From Nitzschia sp. DOCU1 (lineage: Eukaryota; Bacillariophyta; Bacillariophyceae; Bacillariales; Bacillariaceae), in assembly GCA_951394045.1 (NCBI GenBank), contig OX595989.1, positions 2,480,001-2,544,000 of the forward strand: a stretch of DNA of 64,000 bases, written 5' to 3'. Under the pieces are notes generated by a model. The model ran no database searches. It saw only the letters and a program-made list of their open reading frames with translations, and had not been told where the DNA came from. The position numbers were made by a program, and so were the translations under genes. Numbering within the stretch: the stretch's first letter is position 1; each line of letters starts with the position of its first letter. Positions 1-9,715 of this stretch are shown in pieces.

Positions 1-1269
1 GTTGTGGCGGCGTTGTATCTGTTCGTCTTCTGGTTACTCTTGGCATTTCTCGATATGACAAATGGTCCAGCTCGTATCGTTTTGGCCACAATGGTATTTT
101 TCCTTTTCTTTCAGGTGGTTGTTCCTTTGTCTGCATTTGGGAGGTTGGTTATTCATACAGGTGCCATGTCATCGCGTCGGGTGTTGGATGAAGAATTCGA
201 GAAGGAGCTTTTGCCAAGTGGGCTACATGCGTCTTTATTGATCCGCGCGACTGGACAACGCAACAAATATGCAAGCGTCGTTCATCAGTATCAGAAGAAG
301 TCGAAGAAGAGCCCTTCAAGCTCCACCCGTGCACTTCAAATCAACAATATCAATGCGATTCCATACGAACGAAGCGAATCAGTCAGGTCTCGGATGCAGT
401 CAGTTCGTTCAGAAGATGGCGAAAGGATGTCTGTGATGAGTAATACAGGCAATAGTGGTAGTGGTGATGCTGATGTAAATGGAGGAATGGGCATATTCTC
501 GCCACATGATTCACATTCAGAGCGACTTGACTCGTCTGAAGGCCCCGATTCGCGCCAAAGTATTTTTGTAGCTTATCCTCGAGCATCCATTTTAAATTCT
601 GTCGGCGATTCAAATGAGTTGAGGGAGGTAGTCAAACAAGCTCTCTCGGAGAGTGAACAGCGGACGAGCGATCAAGCCACTTTGGAGACTAAGATTGGTG
701 AAGAGGATCACGGAACTCTGTCAGAGTTGCCGGTCATCAAACCTCGCCCTGGTGGCAGACATCAGAGAGAATCAATAACATTGTTGCGCCGCCCCAACAA
801 ACGAGATTCGAATGTTTTGATCAATGAATGGGCAGAGGAGAACACAGTTCGGCATCTTTACGACGAAACTCCGGCCGCTATTTTTATCATCCCCGAAGAC
901 GAAGCAGGTAGAAAGGCCGTAGAAGAAGGATCGAATCGCCTCCGCCCTTCCACCTTAAATCGTGCTGGGGATCTGCAATCGTTGGCGGACCTACTAAAAG
1001 AGGGCTATCTCGCGACACCAGACTCTTCCATTGGAGACCAGGAGGAGTTGTTGCGGGACCATAGCACTTGGGGTGGGATCTTTGCCACGAAAAGTGATCA
1101 ACCGGGACCCGTTGACACCGCGCTAAATGTCGAGCAAAGTACTGTTGTTATGCAGCAGAACGACATTGAGTCGGCGGGTGGCATTCACTACGGAGGTGAG
1201 AAGCAAAGTCTTCTAGGAGATGACTACAAGCGAAGCCAGAAGAGCAGTTCCTATTCAAAACAAATGTAG
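1..1269 (+). CDS. C-terminal part of an unidentified membrane protein (5' end outside the window)
   Basis: The frame is open from the first base, so the true start lies upstream; the GTG at base 4 is not a convincing initiator. The visible part begins with two strongly hydrophobic stretches (about residues 2-17 and 25-50) that look like membrane helices separated by a short loop. A hydrophilic tail of about 370 residues follows, rich in Ser, Arg, Glu and Asp, with serine-run and RRPNKR-type basic patches. This resembles the last helices of a polytopic protein followed by a cytosolic regulatory tail with many possible phosphorylation sites. I recognise no domain in the tail. It ends at a TAG followed by an AATAAA-like motif near 1306. 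The function is unknown. Confidence 0.6.
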   Translation, partial: VVAALYLFVFWLLLAFLDMTNGPARIVLATMVFFLFFQVVVPLSAFGRLVIHTGAMSSRRVLDEEFEKELLPSGLHASLLIRATGQRNKYASVVHQYQKKSKKSPSSSTRALQINNINAIPYERSESVRSRMQSVRSEDGERMSVMSNTGNSGSGDADVNGGMGIFSPHDSHSERLDSSEGPDSRQSIFVAYPRASILNSVGDSNELREVVKQALSESEQRTSDQATLETKIGEEDHGTLSELPVIKPRPGGRHQRESITLLRRPNKRDSNVLINEWAEENTVRHLYDETPAAIFIIPEDEAGRKAVEEGSNRLRPSTLNRAGDLQSLADLLKEGYLATPDSSIGDQEELLRDHSTWGGIFATKSDQPGPVDTALNVEQSTVVMQQNDIESAGGIHYGGEKQSLLGDDYKRSQKSSSYSKQM

Positions 1270-1410
1270 ATTTCAGCCATATGTACCGGCTTAGGAGCCG
1301 ACTTCAATAAAAAGCTCTCTTTGCTCTCTTTTCCATCCATCGCAGTCTTTCTTGACACTAATTGCAAGCTCGTTGCGAACGCAACAATATATTGAGCATA
1401 CCGGGATACT

Positions 1411-2949
1411 TCAACCGTTTCTACGCTTCGTAGCTACCTCCACAATCAGAGGTGGTGTGGCTTCTTTCGTGTCCCTCGAAGGCTTGTGGAGTTGATCGGG
1501 GATTTGAAGCTCTACTATCGTACCTTGAGAAACAGCCGCACTGTTGCCATGTAACTCGTCAGCAGACTTCCAAGACCGAACCCAATCCATCAAATCGTTT
1601 TTGATAACGTCACCGAATACGGATTTCGCTTGCTGTCGTTGAGACCAGGTGAGAAAAAAGTCCAACTTCTTCCGAAGCTGACGCAATCGTAGAATGGAAT
1701 CTTTTCTGGATTCTTGATCTGCCGCCGAAGGATCTTCTTTTGTTTTTAGATACTGAATGGCAGCCTTGAGCAAATCATTTGCTTCTAATAACGCTCTCCC
1801 AACGAGTCGATGAGAGACGAGAATGAGTGCACAGTCCTCAACAAGGACTTCCCACTCAGCGTTGCATCCGTGGGGAAACACTTTGGTTGACAAAGTGGTA
1901 CATTCTGAGATAACTTGCTCCAACGACGTGTATCGAGCGTCCTTGTTCAAAACAGCAGAGTGCTGGAGAAATGTAGCGGCGGCATCAACCGCCATATCAT
2001 CGCCATCGATGCGCTTATCGCCATGCGTCGATGGTTTAGTGCCCAGGACATCCGGAAGACCATGATACAGTCGAAGTGTCCAGCAGAACGAATACAGGAT
2101 ATCAATCAAATGGAAGAGAAGATTTGGAGAAGACTGTTTCTTTTCACTGATAGCAGCAGATTGGGGAACCCGAAGCAAGCGTTCGTCCAGAGTATTGTTT
2201 GAGGAAATTGCCCCGTTGGTATCATCGGTACCATTGTTCGAACCTTCCAAACTATTGACGAAATGCCGCCTCCACCACGGATGCCATCTTTCCAGGAACA
2301 AATCTTGAAGCTTTCCTTCCTGAACATCCCGCTGGAATTGAGCCCTCAATTGTGGAGGCATCATCATCATGATCTCTTCTTGCGACAAATCGTCGACTTT
2401 TCGTTCGTCCAGCATCTGTAGCATTTCATAGAGTTGATCTGAAAGATCCGTTTCTTCGTCGTCGCCGTATTCCTGTGATATCGTTTGCTGATAATGTTCG
2501 TTCAATAAGCGCTGAGTCCTGTCCTTTTGTTCTCGAGCTTCCAGGTCCAAGATGGACGAAACCCGATTCTTGTAAAACGCTTCCGAGCACGGGGAGGTAG
2601 CGGATTCATTTCCTATTCCAATGGCGCTGGTAGACTTTGTATGGTTTCGGTAGCATCCGACAGAACAATACGGCGTTTGACAACGCGGACAAGTATACCG
2701 AGACTGGTGCTCTTGGCAGACAGAACAAGTTGACAAAGAGGCCGTACTACCGCGGGCCTCAAGGGTCAAATCGGTACCATTCGTTGAAGGAACCTCGCCA
2801 CCCTTCTCACTTTCTATTAGCAAAGGTGGCACATCTTCAGACACCCGCTCTGCAGCCTTCCATCCTCTCCGTGCAGACAGCAGAGGAATAATCAGAGATG
2901 AAGCCGTTGCTGGGGCATCTCCAGTAGACATTGTAATGGAATACTGCAA
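1411..2949 (-). CDS. ZNHIT2: HIT-type zinc-finger protein, ZNHIT2-like
   Basis: This 512-residue protein has a zinc finger of the zf-HIT type at about residues 75-121: Cys75, Cys78, Cys87, Cys90, Cys95, Cys99, His103 and Cys121, with the typical YTCPRC and PYCSVGCYRNH cores. After it comes an acidic/helical region and a tryptophan-rich block (WHPWWRR, about residues 220-226), as in ZNHIT2. In animals ZNHIT2 works with the R2TP/HSP90 co-chaperone system in assembling the U5 snRNP; that role is inferred here from family membership. The spacing between the finger's His103 and last Cys121 is much longer than usual because of a Ser/Gly-rich insert. A second Met six codons downstream (2931) is an equally plausible start. 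No intron is needed. Confidence 0.8.
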   Translation of the reverse strand: MQYSITMSTGDAPATASSLIIPLLSARRGWKAAERVSEDVPPLLIESEKGGEVPSTNGTDLTLEARGSTASLSTCSVCQEHQSRYTCPRCQTPYCSVGCYRNHTKSTSAIGIGNESATSPCSEAFYKNRVSSILDLEAREQKDRTQRLLNEHYQQTISQEYGDDEETDLSDQLYEMLQMLDERKVDDLSQEEIMMMMPPQLRAQFQRDVQEGKLQDLFLERWHPWWRRHFVNSLEGSNNGTDDTNGAISSNNTLDERLLRVPQSAAISEKKQSSPNLLFHLIDILYSFCWTLRLYHGLPDVLGTKPSTHGDKRIDGDDMAVDAAATFLQHSAVLNKDARYTSLEQVISECTTLSTKVFPHGCNAEWEVLVEDCALILVSHRLVGRALLEANDLLKAAIQYLKTKEDPSAADQESRKDSILRLRQLRKKLDFFLTWSQRQQAKSVFGDVIKNDLMDWVRSWKSADELHGNSAAVSQGTIVELQIPDQLHKPSRDTKEATPPLIVEVATKRRNG

Positions 2950-3463
2950 CGCTTGCTATTCTCATTGTCGTTCAGTTGGACTTTGTCATTGTGTGGCTTC
3001 AGGTTTTGGTGTTGGCGGCGTCGGCGGGGGCTTTCGCGCGCTTTTTACCTGGAGTAGACTACTTCGAATCAAACTACTGTTCTCCAAAAAGGTCTCAAAA
3101 GAAGTTCATGATCAGTCACCTGCCCAACATATGGAAGCACTCGAGCTACGATGCCATCGCTATTCCGACCGACGAGAAAATAATGTCGGCTACTACAGCG
3201 CCTACACACTCAATGGCATCACGATGTCTGCTGCGACTATCGAAAATGCAAACAAATGCACGAGATTGACGACTGCCGCTCACTCTTGTCGTTCTATCAT
3301 TTTCTTTCGGCATTCGAGCTTTTCCCTTGATACCTCGCATCCCTTCACCAATTACACCAATTTCTGCTGCTACTGTTAGAAATCATCAAGTTTGGGTTTG
3401 ATGGAACGATTGGGTGTATCTCGCCGTTGGTAATAATTCACCTTGTTATATTACGAGCAATTG
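2950..3463. other. Intergenic region between ZNHIT2-like and rhomboid genes
   Basis: It holds the upstream region of the ZNHIT2-like gene and the 3' flank of the rhomboid gene, both on the minus strand. Short plus-strand open frames exist, but their Cys/His/Gly-rich translations look like chance. I see no RNA gene or repeat. Confidence 0.4.
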
Positions 3464-4522
3464 TTAGAATGCAAAGAAGCATATCATACGTTCAGTTTCG
3501 CGGTGAAAGATTCCAAACATGCTCACCTTGTTCCAAGTACCCCTGGGTCGCCAAGGTTTATTGGGCAATTCTGCCTTGTAGCGCCAAACTTTTAACCGGC
3601 GTGCCATCCGCGTAACACTATTCGACATGCGTTCTGGGAGAGCTTCAATCGGTCGAGGCAATCTCAAAATGGGTCGATCCACTACAGCATGACCTCCCTC
3701 CGGCATCGGTGCCAGGTACAGTCGAGGACCAAAGTAGTACGCCATGGCAGCCCCTCCAATAGCACCACCCAAGTGACCCCAGTTATCCACCATTGGATTC
3801 ATAGCACCCACAACTAGATTGATAAGTAGCGTTTGAGTAATCGCATCCGAGTACGCCTTTCCTTGCCTACCCAGCAACCAATCATGCCGACTCAAAAAGA
3901 CGTAGAAACTCGCCATGACACCAAAGACAGCTCCACTCGCACCCAAAGCTGGATTAGGTGACTTCAGGGCCGATAAATAGTTCCCTGCAGCTCCTGCCAC
4001 CAAATAACTGGCAATATACCGACCCCCTCCAAACAATCGTTCTGTGATCGGCCCGACATTATTGAGGGAATACATATTGGTGAATATGTGAAAGAAGCTC
4101 CCGTGCAAAAAGACTGGCGAAATCAAGCGATATAGATCTTCTCCACGTAAAATCCGGTCCGAGAGCTTGACCCCCCACTGTGTGACTTTGGGGTTAAAAG
4201 CTTGAAGGGCAAACATGGCAATATTGGCAACCACCAGTCGAGACGTCCACGAGTATTCGTTGGGTCTCCGGCTTTGCATCCGAAAATCCCACGGACGATT
4301 TTTCTTGTCTGTCATCCAATTTGGATCATCCAAATAATGCTCACTGAGAGACGACACCACGGGCACTGCATGGTGTGATGATGTTCCTGTCTGCCGATTG
4401 CTGTAGGTTCGGGCTGGCCGCTGCCAGGGCTGACGTTGTTGGAAACTTTGTTGCGCCAACGACGAGGAGCAGTTTGCCGAAACCAGGGCTGTCACCACAA
4501 ATAATTTATTCAAGATTCTCAT
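3464..4522 (-). CDS. Rhomboid-family intramembrane serine protease
   Basis: This 352-residue protein has the rhomboid catalytic features: the HxxxxHxxxN segment (His140, His145, Asn149 in HGSFFHIFTNM), the nucleophile motif GASG (Ser196) in one membrane helix, and the catalytic His250 in NWGHLGG in a later helix. Several further hydrophobic helices lie between residues 95 and 260. The N-terminus is a hydrophobic signal-like stretch (residues 1-23) followed by a Gln/Arg-rich segment. The residue after the likely cleavage site is Gln rather than an aromatic, so it does not match the usual diatom plastid junction; the compartment is undecided. The catalytic dyad is complete, so the protein should be an active protease, with unknown substrate. 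The C-terminal ~80 residues are basic and outside the rhomboid fold. Confidence 0.88.
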   Translation of the reverse strand: MRILNKLFVVTALVSANCSSSLAQQSFQQRQPWQRPARTYSNRQTGTSSHHAVPVVSSLSEHYLDDPNWMTDKKNRPWDFRMQSRRPNEYSWTSRLVVANIAMFALQAFNPKVTQWGVKLSDRILRGEDLYRLISPVFLHGSFFHIFTNMYSLNNVGPITERLFGGGRYIASYLVAGAAGNYLSALKSPNPALGASGAVFGVMASFYVFLSRHDWLLGRQGKAYSDAITQTLLINLVVGAMNPMVDNWGHLGGAIGGAAMAYYFGPRLYLAPMPEGGHAVVDRPILRLPRPIEALPERMSNSVTRMARRLKVWRYKAELPNKPWRPRGTWNKVSMFGIFHRETERMICFFAF

Positions 4523-5104
4523 AGTATAGTAGTGCCTCTCTGTAAAGCTCCTGAAAGTCTCTCTTCGATGGTCACTTTCAAATGTATGCCATTGTCGAGG
4601 ATGATGGACAACACGCTGCCAAGATCGAAACGCAACGAACGACGAAGGAGCGGTTCGATGATTGTCTTTTCAGTTGGCTTCCATGACGTCACTGCTTTCT
4701 GGGACTCAAACGTCGTCACAGTCGTGATTCAAACTTGATGCCAAAAAAAGAACGCTCGCCGGGTGTCGTCCCACATGATGTGTGACAATGATGGCTTCCG
4801 TGTAATCAGAACTCCACTTCACCAAAACGAGAACACCGTGTAGTCCGGCTGGGAGAGAGTATTCGCTTGTGAGAAGCCGCCACGAATCGAATCATTGCGA
4901 TTACGTCGCTCCCGGGTGCCATCGCTGGCGTTGTCTCTCTACTGCAGCTTTTGCCAGCCCACCATTTTATTGTCGAGCGGGAACCAATGCATGAATTTAG
5001 AGGCACCATGACATGTCACAAAAAACTACCCCCAACACATTGAACTGTAATACTTTTTCGGACTCACGATAACAATAGTCCAAACACACAACAACACAAC
5101 ATTA
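4523..5104. other. Divergent intergenic region (rhomboid / WY-RGLE protein)
   Basis: A 582 bp region separates the divergent starts at 4522 and 5105. It must contain both promoters. Only short, unconvincing open frames are present, and I see no repeat or RNA gene. Confidence 0.4.
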
Positions 5105-5668
5105 ATGTCGCCAGTAACATGGGGAACCGTACAGGTCGCGGAAATACCACCCTACTCGGACGAGGAAGCAAAAGAAGTGTGGTATGACGATGAAGAACTA
5201 CAAGATATCGCTTCTATCATGTGGAAGACAGTGGAGCTTCTGAATCGCGACAAACCTCCCCCCGCAAACAACGAAGAACCTATCGATCGTTGTACAAGAG
5301 GGCTCGAAGAAATGACACTAAGAGGGTCTCTTGCCCGAATAGTCGCAAAATATAGCACGGATCGAGCCGTTTTAGAGGAACAAAAGAATCAGAGAGCAAA
5401 AGGTATCCATGACGCGGAGGCCCTGGCGAATGCTTCCAAAGCGGAATCAGAAGTGCAAGTGCACAAGGCTCTGGCCTTTGCACTCAGAGATCAGGAATAC
5501 GCAGATCGTTACCTGAATAGATCCCGAGAGTCAGCCAACAACGAATCTCCGACACCGAAACGCCGTGTGTGGTTTAAAAGGGCACCGCGGAGGGAACGGG
5601 ACTGTCTGATACGTCCCCGCCTCGGGTCGGGTGTCAAGCTGAGGCGCTTGCTCGGTATGAAAGGCTGA
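5105..5668 (+). CDS. WY-RGLE family protein, copy A (diatom-type family of unknown function)
   Basis: This 187-residue protein is the shortest of four relatives in the window. It shows the shared order of motifs: a WYDDEELQDI block (about residues 27-36), a TVELL helix, a CTRGLE motif (about 62-67), then a helix with VLEEQ (about 89-93) and a final helical stretch with ALRDQEYADRYL (about 127-138). The N-terminal VxF/ExxxR strand seen in the other copies is reduced to TVQVAEIPPYSDEE. The tail is very basic (RRVWFKR, PRRERD, KLRR), suggesting binding to nucleic acid or another acidic partner, which is inference only. The start has A at -3 (ATTA-ATG). I know of no biochemical function for the family. 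Confidence 0.65.
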   Translation: MSPVTWGTVQVAEIPPYSDEEAKEVWYDDEELQDIASIMWKTVELLNRDKPPPANNEEPIDRCTRGLEEMTLRGSLARIVAKYSTDRAVLEEQKNQRAKGIHDAEALANASKAESEVQVHKALAFALRDQEYADRYLNRSRESANNESPTPKRRVWFKRAPRRERDCLIRPRLGSGVKLRRLLGMKG

Positions 5669-5905
5669 GAGCCACATAGCTGCTTCAAGCTTAGTTACGC
5701 TGAAGTAAGCTGTCGTTCTATCTAAGAGTGCACGGGAATAGTGCACAGTTTTGAATAGCCCGCAGTGCATCAATGAGGGGGAAAGACTTGCTGTCCCGAG
5801 TAAAACTTTGTACAGGATGCACTGCCGGGATCCATATGTAAACAGCGTTGCATGTAACCTTTGTGTCCATTCATTGCCTCATTCGTTCCTCAAGATAACA
5901 GAGAC

Positions 5906-8095
5906 CTATGCATAGTTCTCCTCTATGAAGAGTTTCTGAACCTCCATCTTAGCCGCGTCCTTGACATTGATGCAAGGAGTCAAAGTCCACACCTCCAGAT
6001 TCGAGATTTTGAATTCGTTGCTCGCTGAGGTTTTCCTACAGAGACGAGGATTAGCAAACGTAGCACAAGAATTAGTCTCGCCTCCCGCCAAGTCTCCGTC
6101 AATCATGAAACCAATGCCACGAGGTTCATCTGGAAAGGGAGATGGGTTATTGAGCCAGTCTCCTCCCCCCACGGCAATTGTTTTGGATGTGCAGTACTGG
6201 ACTAGGTCATCATAGCCCGTGTAAGGATAGACTTCCATTTCATTTTCAAAGTTGGATCTCTACGCATTCTTGGCCGACGTAAAGCGTGACTTCTTCAGCC
6301 TCCAAAGAAAAGCTTCTCCGTTGCCAAACCATCGAGTTCCCGTCCGCCAGGGAGTCGCCGTGAACGACCCGAATACTTCTCCGTCGTTCGTTTCGACACC
6401 AATGATTGTGTGTGTTGACGCCCGAATAGATGATAGTAAGGTCTTCAGCGAAGCCCCATCACGCATCAGACTGAACTTGAGCCAGAAATTTGACTCGCTC
6501 ACGACGTACGGGAAAAATCCCTGCAAGGCCTCCATGATTGCAGGGGTGAGCACGCGGGGCTTCAAACGAGGATCATCGGCACCCAGAATTCGAAACGGGT
6601 ACTCCGCCGACTTGTGACCCGACCAACCATCGAACCGCACAATCTGATTTGCTCCGCTGTCGCTCCCTTCCTGTTGCAGGTTTCCATCGTTTCCAGACGC
6701 ACTATCATCACCGTAAAAATGGTTATCGTCGTCCTCGTCCTCCCGAACGAAGAGAACGATATCGGCCGGGGTGTCAATGTCATCGGTGGATCGTGGGTTG
6801 CATGGATTCGTCAAAAACGGACGGTTCGCCTTTGGCTTTGAGCGCGTGGCGTTAGTTTGCTGTGTTATTTGGTTTGCTCCCGGTCGTTCGGCATTTTCTC
6901 GGCGCTGCTTGGTAGCGGCAGTCATTGGTGAAGAAGGGGGCCCTCTGCTTTGGCGCTTCTCAGCAGCTCCCTCAACCTGAAATATAGGGTCGGTTTCGAG
7001 TCGCAGTTTTGCTTGTTCGACTGCCGAGAGTCGACTTTCGGTGATAACCGAACCTTCGTCCACCACACTTTCGTAATCTCCTAGCAGACTCAGAATGAAC
7101 TCCCGTTCCAGAGGCTCCATAGTCTTCTCTTTCATCATTAGAGTGCTTTTCAACATTTGACATGCAAGGATATATCTTTCCTTTGTCACAGAATCAACAT
7201 CGCTTGGGACATCTGACAAATGGTCTTCGTCGTTCTTCTCTCCGCGGCCATCTTGTTTAGCGGACTTCCGTCCTTTACTACTGCTTCTTCCTTTCTGCAA
7301 AAAGTCATATTTCCTTGGCTGCTGTTGAAGAATCATTTGCTCATTCTCGTTCTGTACATTTTGTTGCGATGCTCGACTTCGGCCAGGTCGAAGTGGTGGC
7401 ATTGGATCGGGTATTCGTCGATTATGCGTCTCCTCATAATCTGCAAGATTCAGGCTGGCCTTGTGTGCGTATTTGGCGGATGGATCCCGCCGAGCCGGTG
7501 CCTTTTTATGTTTAGCAGCATCACCGTCGTCATCCAGATATTCCTGGCTTGCCGCAGGCTCAATAGCAGTGATTCGTTCTGAGGGCGACTCTTGGCCCAC
7601 GATGCCACCCGGATGTCCTCGGCCCACGTCTCCAACATTTGTCCGTCCATCCCCACTTAACGGAGTAGGTGCCATTTTGGCACCGGGCACGGATACTTCG
7701 GGTCGAAAGATTTGCATGGTCGACGACGTTGCAGCAACAGCAGGGCTTTGTGGTGGCGTCGACTTTTTGTGTTGTTTGGACGCTGGCTTGACACCCCCAT
7801 TCTTTAGAGTATTCACCAAGGGGGGCTCTCCATGCTGTAGTTCATATGGCCGATGAAGAGGAATTCGTGGCTCCAATCGACTTTTGGATTGTTCCAAGTT
7901 GCTGCTTCTGTTTGCATTTTTTACAGAAGCAGAATTTCGTGGGCCGCCATCTTCGTCCCGACTTTGCTGCCGATTTCTCCACCAGCTCACCGCACGTTCA
8001 TCATCGTTCATGTCGCCACCATCCTTCCTGGACGGCGCCGACTTGCCACGACCCGAAACAGCATTGTTGTTTCGGCACAAACGACACCACGGCAT
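5906..8095 (-). CDS. TLDc-domain protein interrupted by one in-frame TAG
   Basis: Two frames abut: 6260-8095 (611 codons) and 5906-6259 (117 codons), separated only by TAG at 6260-6262 and in the same reading frame. The first ~480 residues are low-complexity and charged, with a short helical block (about 300-345). A TLDc domain then begins (LTPAIMEALQGFFP, WLKFSLMRDG, then GVETNDGEVFGSF, WFGNGEAFLWRLK) and continues beyond the stop (MEVYPYTGYDDLVQYC, IAVGGG, GIGFMIDGDL, then ATFANPRLC, FKISNLEVWTL). Both halves are needed for a complete domain. TLDc proteins are linked to oxidative-stress resistance and V-ATPase regulation in other eukaryotes; the role here is not known. The stop may be a nonsense mutation, a sequence error or a read-through codon. 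No GT-AG intron of plausible size removes it. Confidence 0.72.
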
Positions 8096-8607
8096 CGTAG
8101 CGATTAGGGCGCCTGGGGCGGCTTAGCACCTCTATGGTCAGACCAAGGCCGGCGTCTATAAATCCTTTGCCGTTGCTGGTGACGACAGCTGATGATGCCT
8201 CTATAGGACTGTTTGCTCATGCATGTAATGTCACAATATTATACAACTCTCTCTAGTAGAGCTCCTCTAGTAGAGAGGACCTTTTACTACCGAAAGAAGC
8301 CGAGAAGCATTCCTTGCTCGACCAGCCGGGCGCTGATTTTTAAACGGACCGCGGAAAATGAGGCATTGTGGACGGAATCGGAATCAGGAATCTTAAATCG
8401 TCATTTTTGACGCACGTATCGTGCATCTCAGATCCACGCAAAATGGCAATTCCCTCATTCATTTTTCCGACGACGATCCATGTTGGCATCAAACTTCTTT
8501 TCCTTGCCTGTTCAGAAGTCGATGCAACATTTAATCAACAGCACTAGCTTCAATTAGGCAGTCGACTCTTCAACATTCAACAAAGCGCCTTGAAACTTAA
8601 TCCGAAC
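8096..8607. other. Divergent intergenic region (TLDc protein / DPH5) with a CTAGTAG direct repeat
   Basis: The region separates the starts at 8095 and 8608. At about 8247-8278 the motif CTCTAGTAGAG occurs twice in direct orientation, with near-palindromic flanks (CTCTCT ... AGAGAGG). No gene is supported. Confidence 0.4.
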
Positions 8608-9498
8608 ATGGTCCTCTACGTCATTGGATTGGGCTTGGGGGACGAGAAAGATATCACCGTTCGTGGACTGGAATTGGTCAAGTCCTCGGATAAAGTCTTC
8701 CTAGAGGCATACACTTCCATCTTAGGAGGAGTCAGTAAGGAACGACTGGAAGCCTTTTATGAGAAAGAAGTCATTGTGGCAGATCGGGGACTAGTCGAAA
8801 ATGAAGCCGAAGATCTCATCATCCAGCCAGCAAAGACCCAAGCTGTCGCTTTTCTAGTGGTGGGAGATCCAGTTTGTGCCACGACGCATACAGACCTAGT
8901 CCTTCGAGCAAAAGAAGTGGGCGTCAAAGTTGAAATGGTGCATAATGCTTCTATCATGGGGGCAGTTGGGGCTTGTGGGTTGCAATTATACAATTTTGGA
9001 CAAACTGTCAGTATTCCGTTCTTCGACGAGAAGTGGAGGCCGACGTCGTTTTATCCCAAGATAAAGTACAACCGTCAAGGTGGAATGCATACTCTATGTC
9101 TTCTGGATATCAAAGTGAAGGAGCCAGATTTTGAAGCAATGATGAGAGGGAAAACAACGTTCCTCCCCCCTCGGTACATGTCGGTCAGCGTGGCGGCAGA
9201 GCAGCTCCTAGAAGCAGAAGAGACTCATAGCGAGCAAGTTTACGACGGGAAGAAGACTCTGTGCGTTGGTCTAGCACGAATGGGACAGCCCGCGCAAAAG
9301 ATTGTGGCTGGGACTTTGGAGGAACTCACCAAAGTCGACATGGGTGACCCACTGCACTCGCTAATTGTCTGTGGAGTCCTGCACGACTTGGAACTTGAGG
9401 TATTGAAAGAATATTTGGTGGAGGGATCGACGTATGAGCTCGAGGCCCCAGATAGCAAGGAGACGAAACCGGCTGTGGATGAGAATGAGGAGTCATGA
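8608..9498 (+). CDS. DPH5: Diphthine methyl ester synthase (diphthamide biosynthesis methyltransferase)
   Basis: This 296-residue protein is collinear with eukaryotic DPH5 and of its usual length. It begins with MVLYVIGLGLGDEKDIT, and has the tetrapyrrole-methylase-fold VVGDP motif (about residue 90), the HNASIMGAVGACGLQLYNFG block (about 112-131), the IPFFDEKWRPTSFYPKI segment and the C-terminal HSLIVCG. DPH5 uses S-adenosylmethionine to methylate the modified histidine of elongation factor 2 during diphthamide synthesis in the cytosol. The open frame extends six codons further upstream only through a TTG, so the ATG at 8608 is chosen. It is intronless and divergent from the TLDc gene. Confidence 0.95.
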   Translation: MVLYVIGLGLGDEKDITVRGLELVKSSDKVFLEAYTSILGGVSKERLEAFYEKEVIVADRGLVENEAEDLIIQPAKTQAVAFLVVGDPVCATTHTDLVLRAKEVGVKVEMVHNASIMGAVGACGLQLYNFGQTVSIPFFDEKWRPTSFYPKIKYNRQGGMHTLCLLDIKVKEPDFEAMMRGKTTFLPPRYMSVSVAAEQLLEAEETHSEQVYDGKKTLCVGLARMGQPAQKIVAGTLEELTKVDMGDPLHSLIVCGVLHDLELEVLKEYLVEGSTYELEAPDSKETKPAVDENEES

Positions 9499-9715
9499 TA
9501 CGCGTTTCGAGTGAGTCACACGGAACGCTCCTTCCTGAAAGATCTCAATCCGGCATGAGATGCTGCAGCCAGTCATCATCCCGTCATAGTTGCGTTGTCA
9601 GCCCTTGATGTCTCCGCAACGACCTTCTCTAGAGACGTATCTAAATGCACACGGATATAATACGCGAAAACCACCCAGTTCTAAGTGTTAGAATCCGTTG
9701 ATAACCATTACGGAT

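Noticed and set aside
2936..3379. Plus-strand 147-codon open frame rich in Cys, Gly and His
   Set aside because: It overlaps the 5' end of the ZNHIT2-like gene on the other strand and its translation has no recognisable pattern or codon regularity.
6252..8126. Several plus-strand frames of 60-131 codons
   Set aside because: They lie antisense to the TLDc protein gene, whose domain is clear; their translations are Cys/Arg/Trp-rich chance products.
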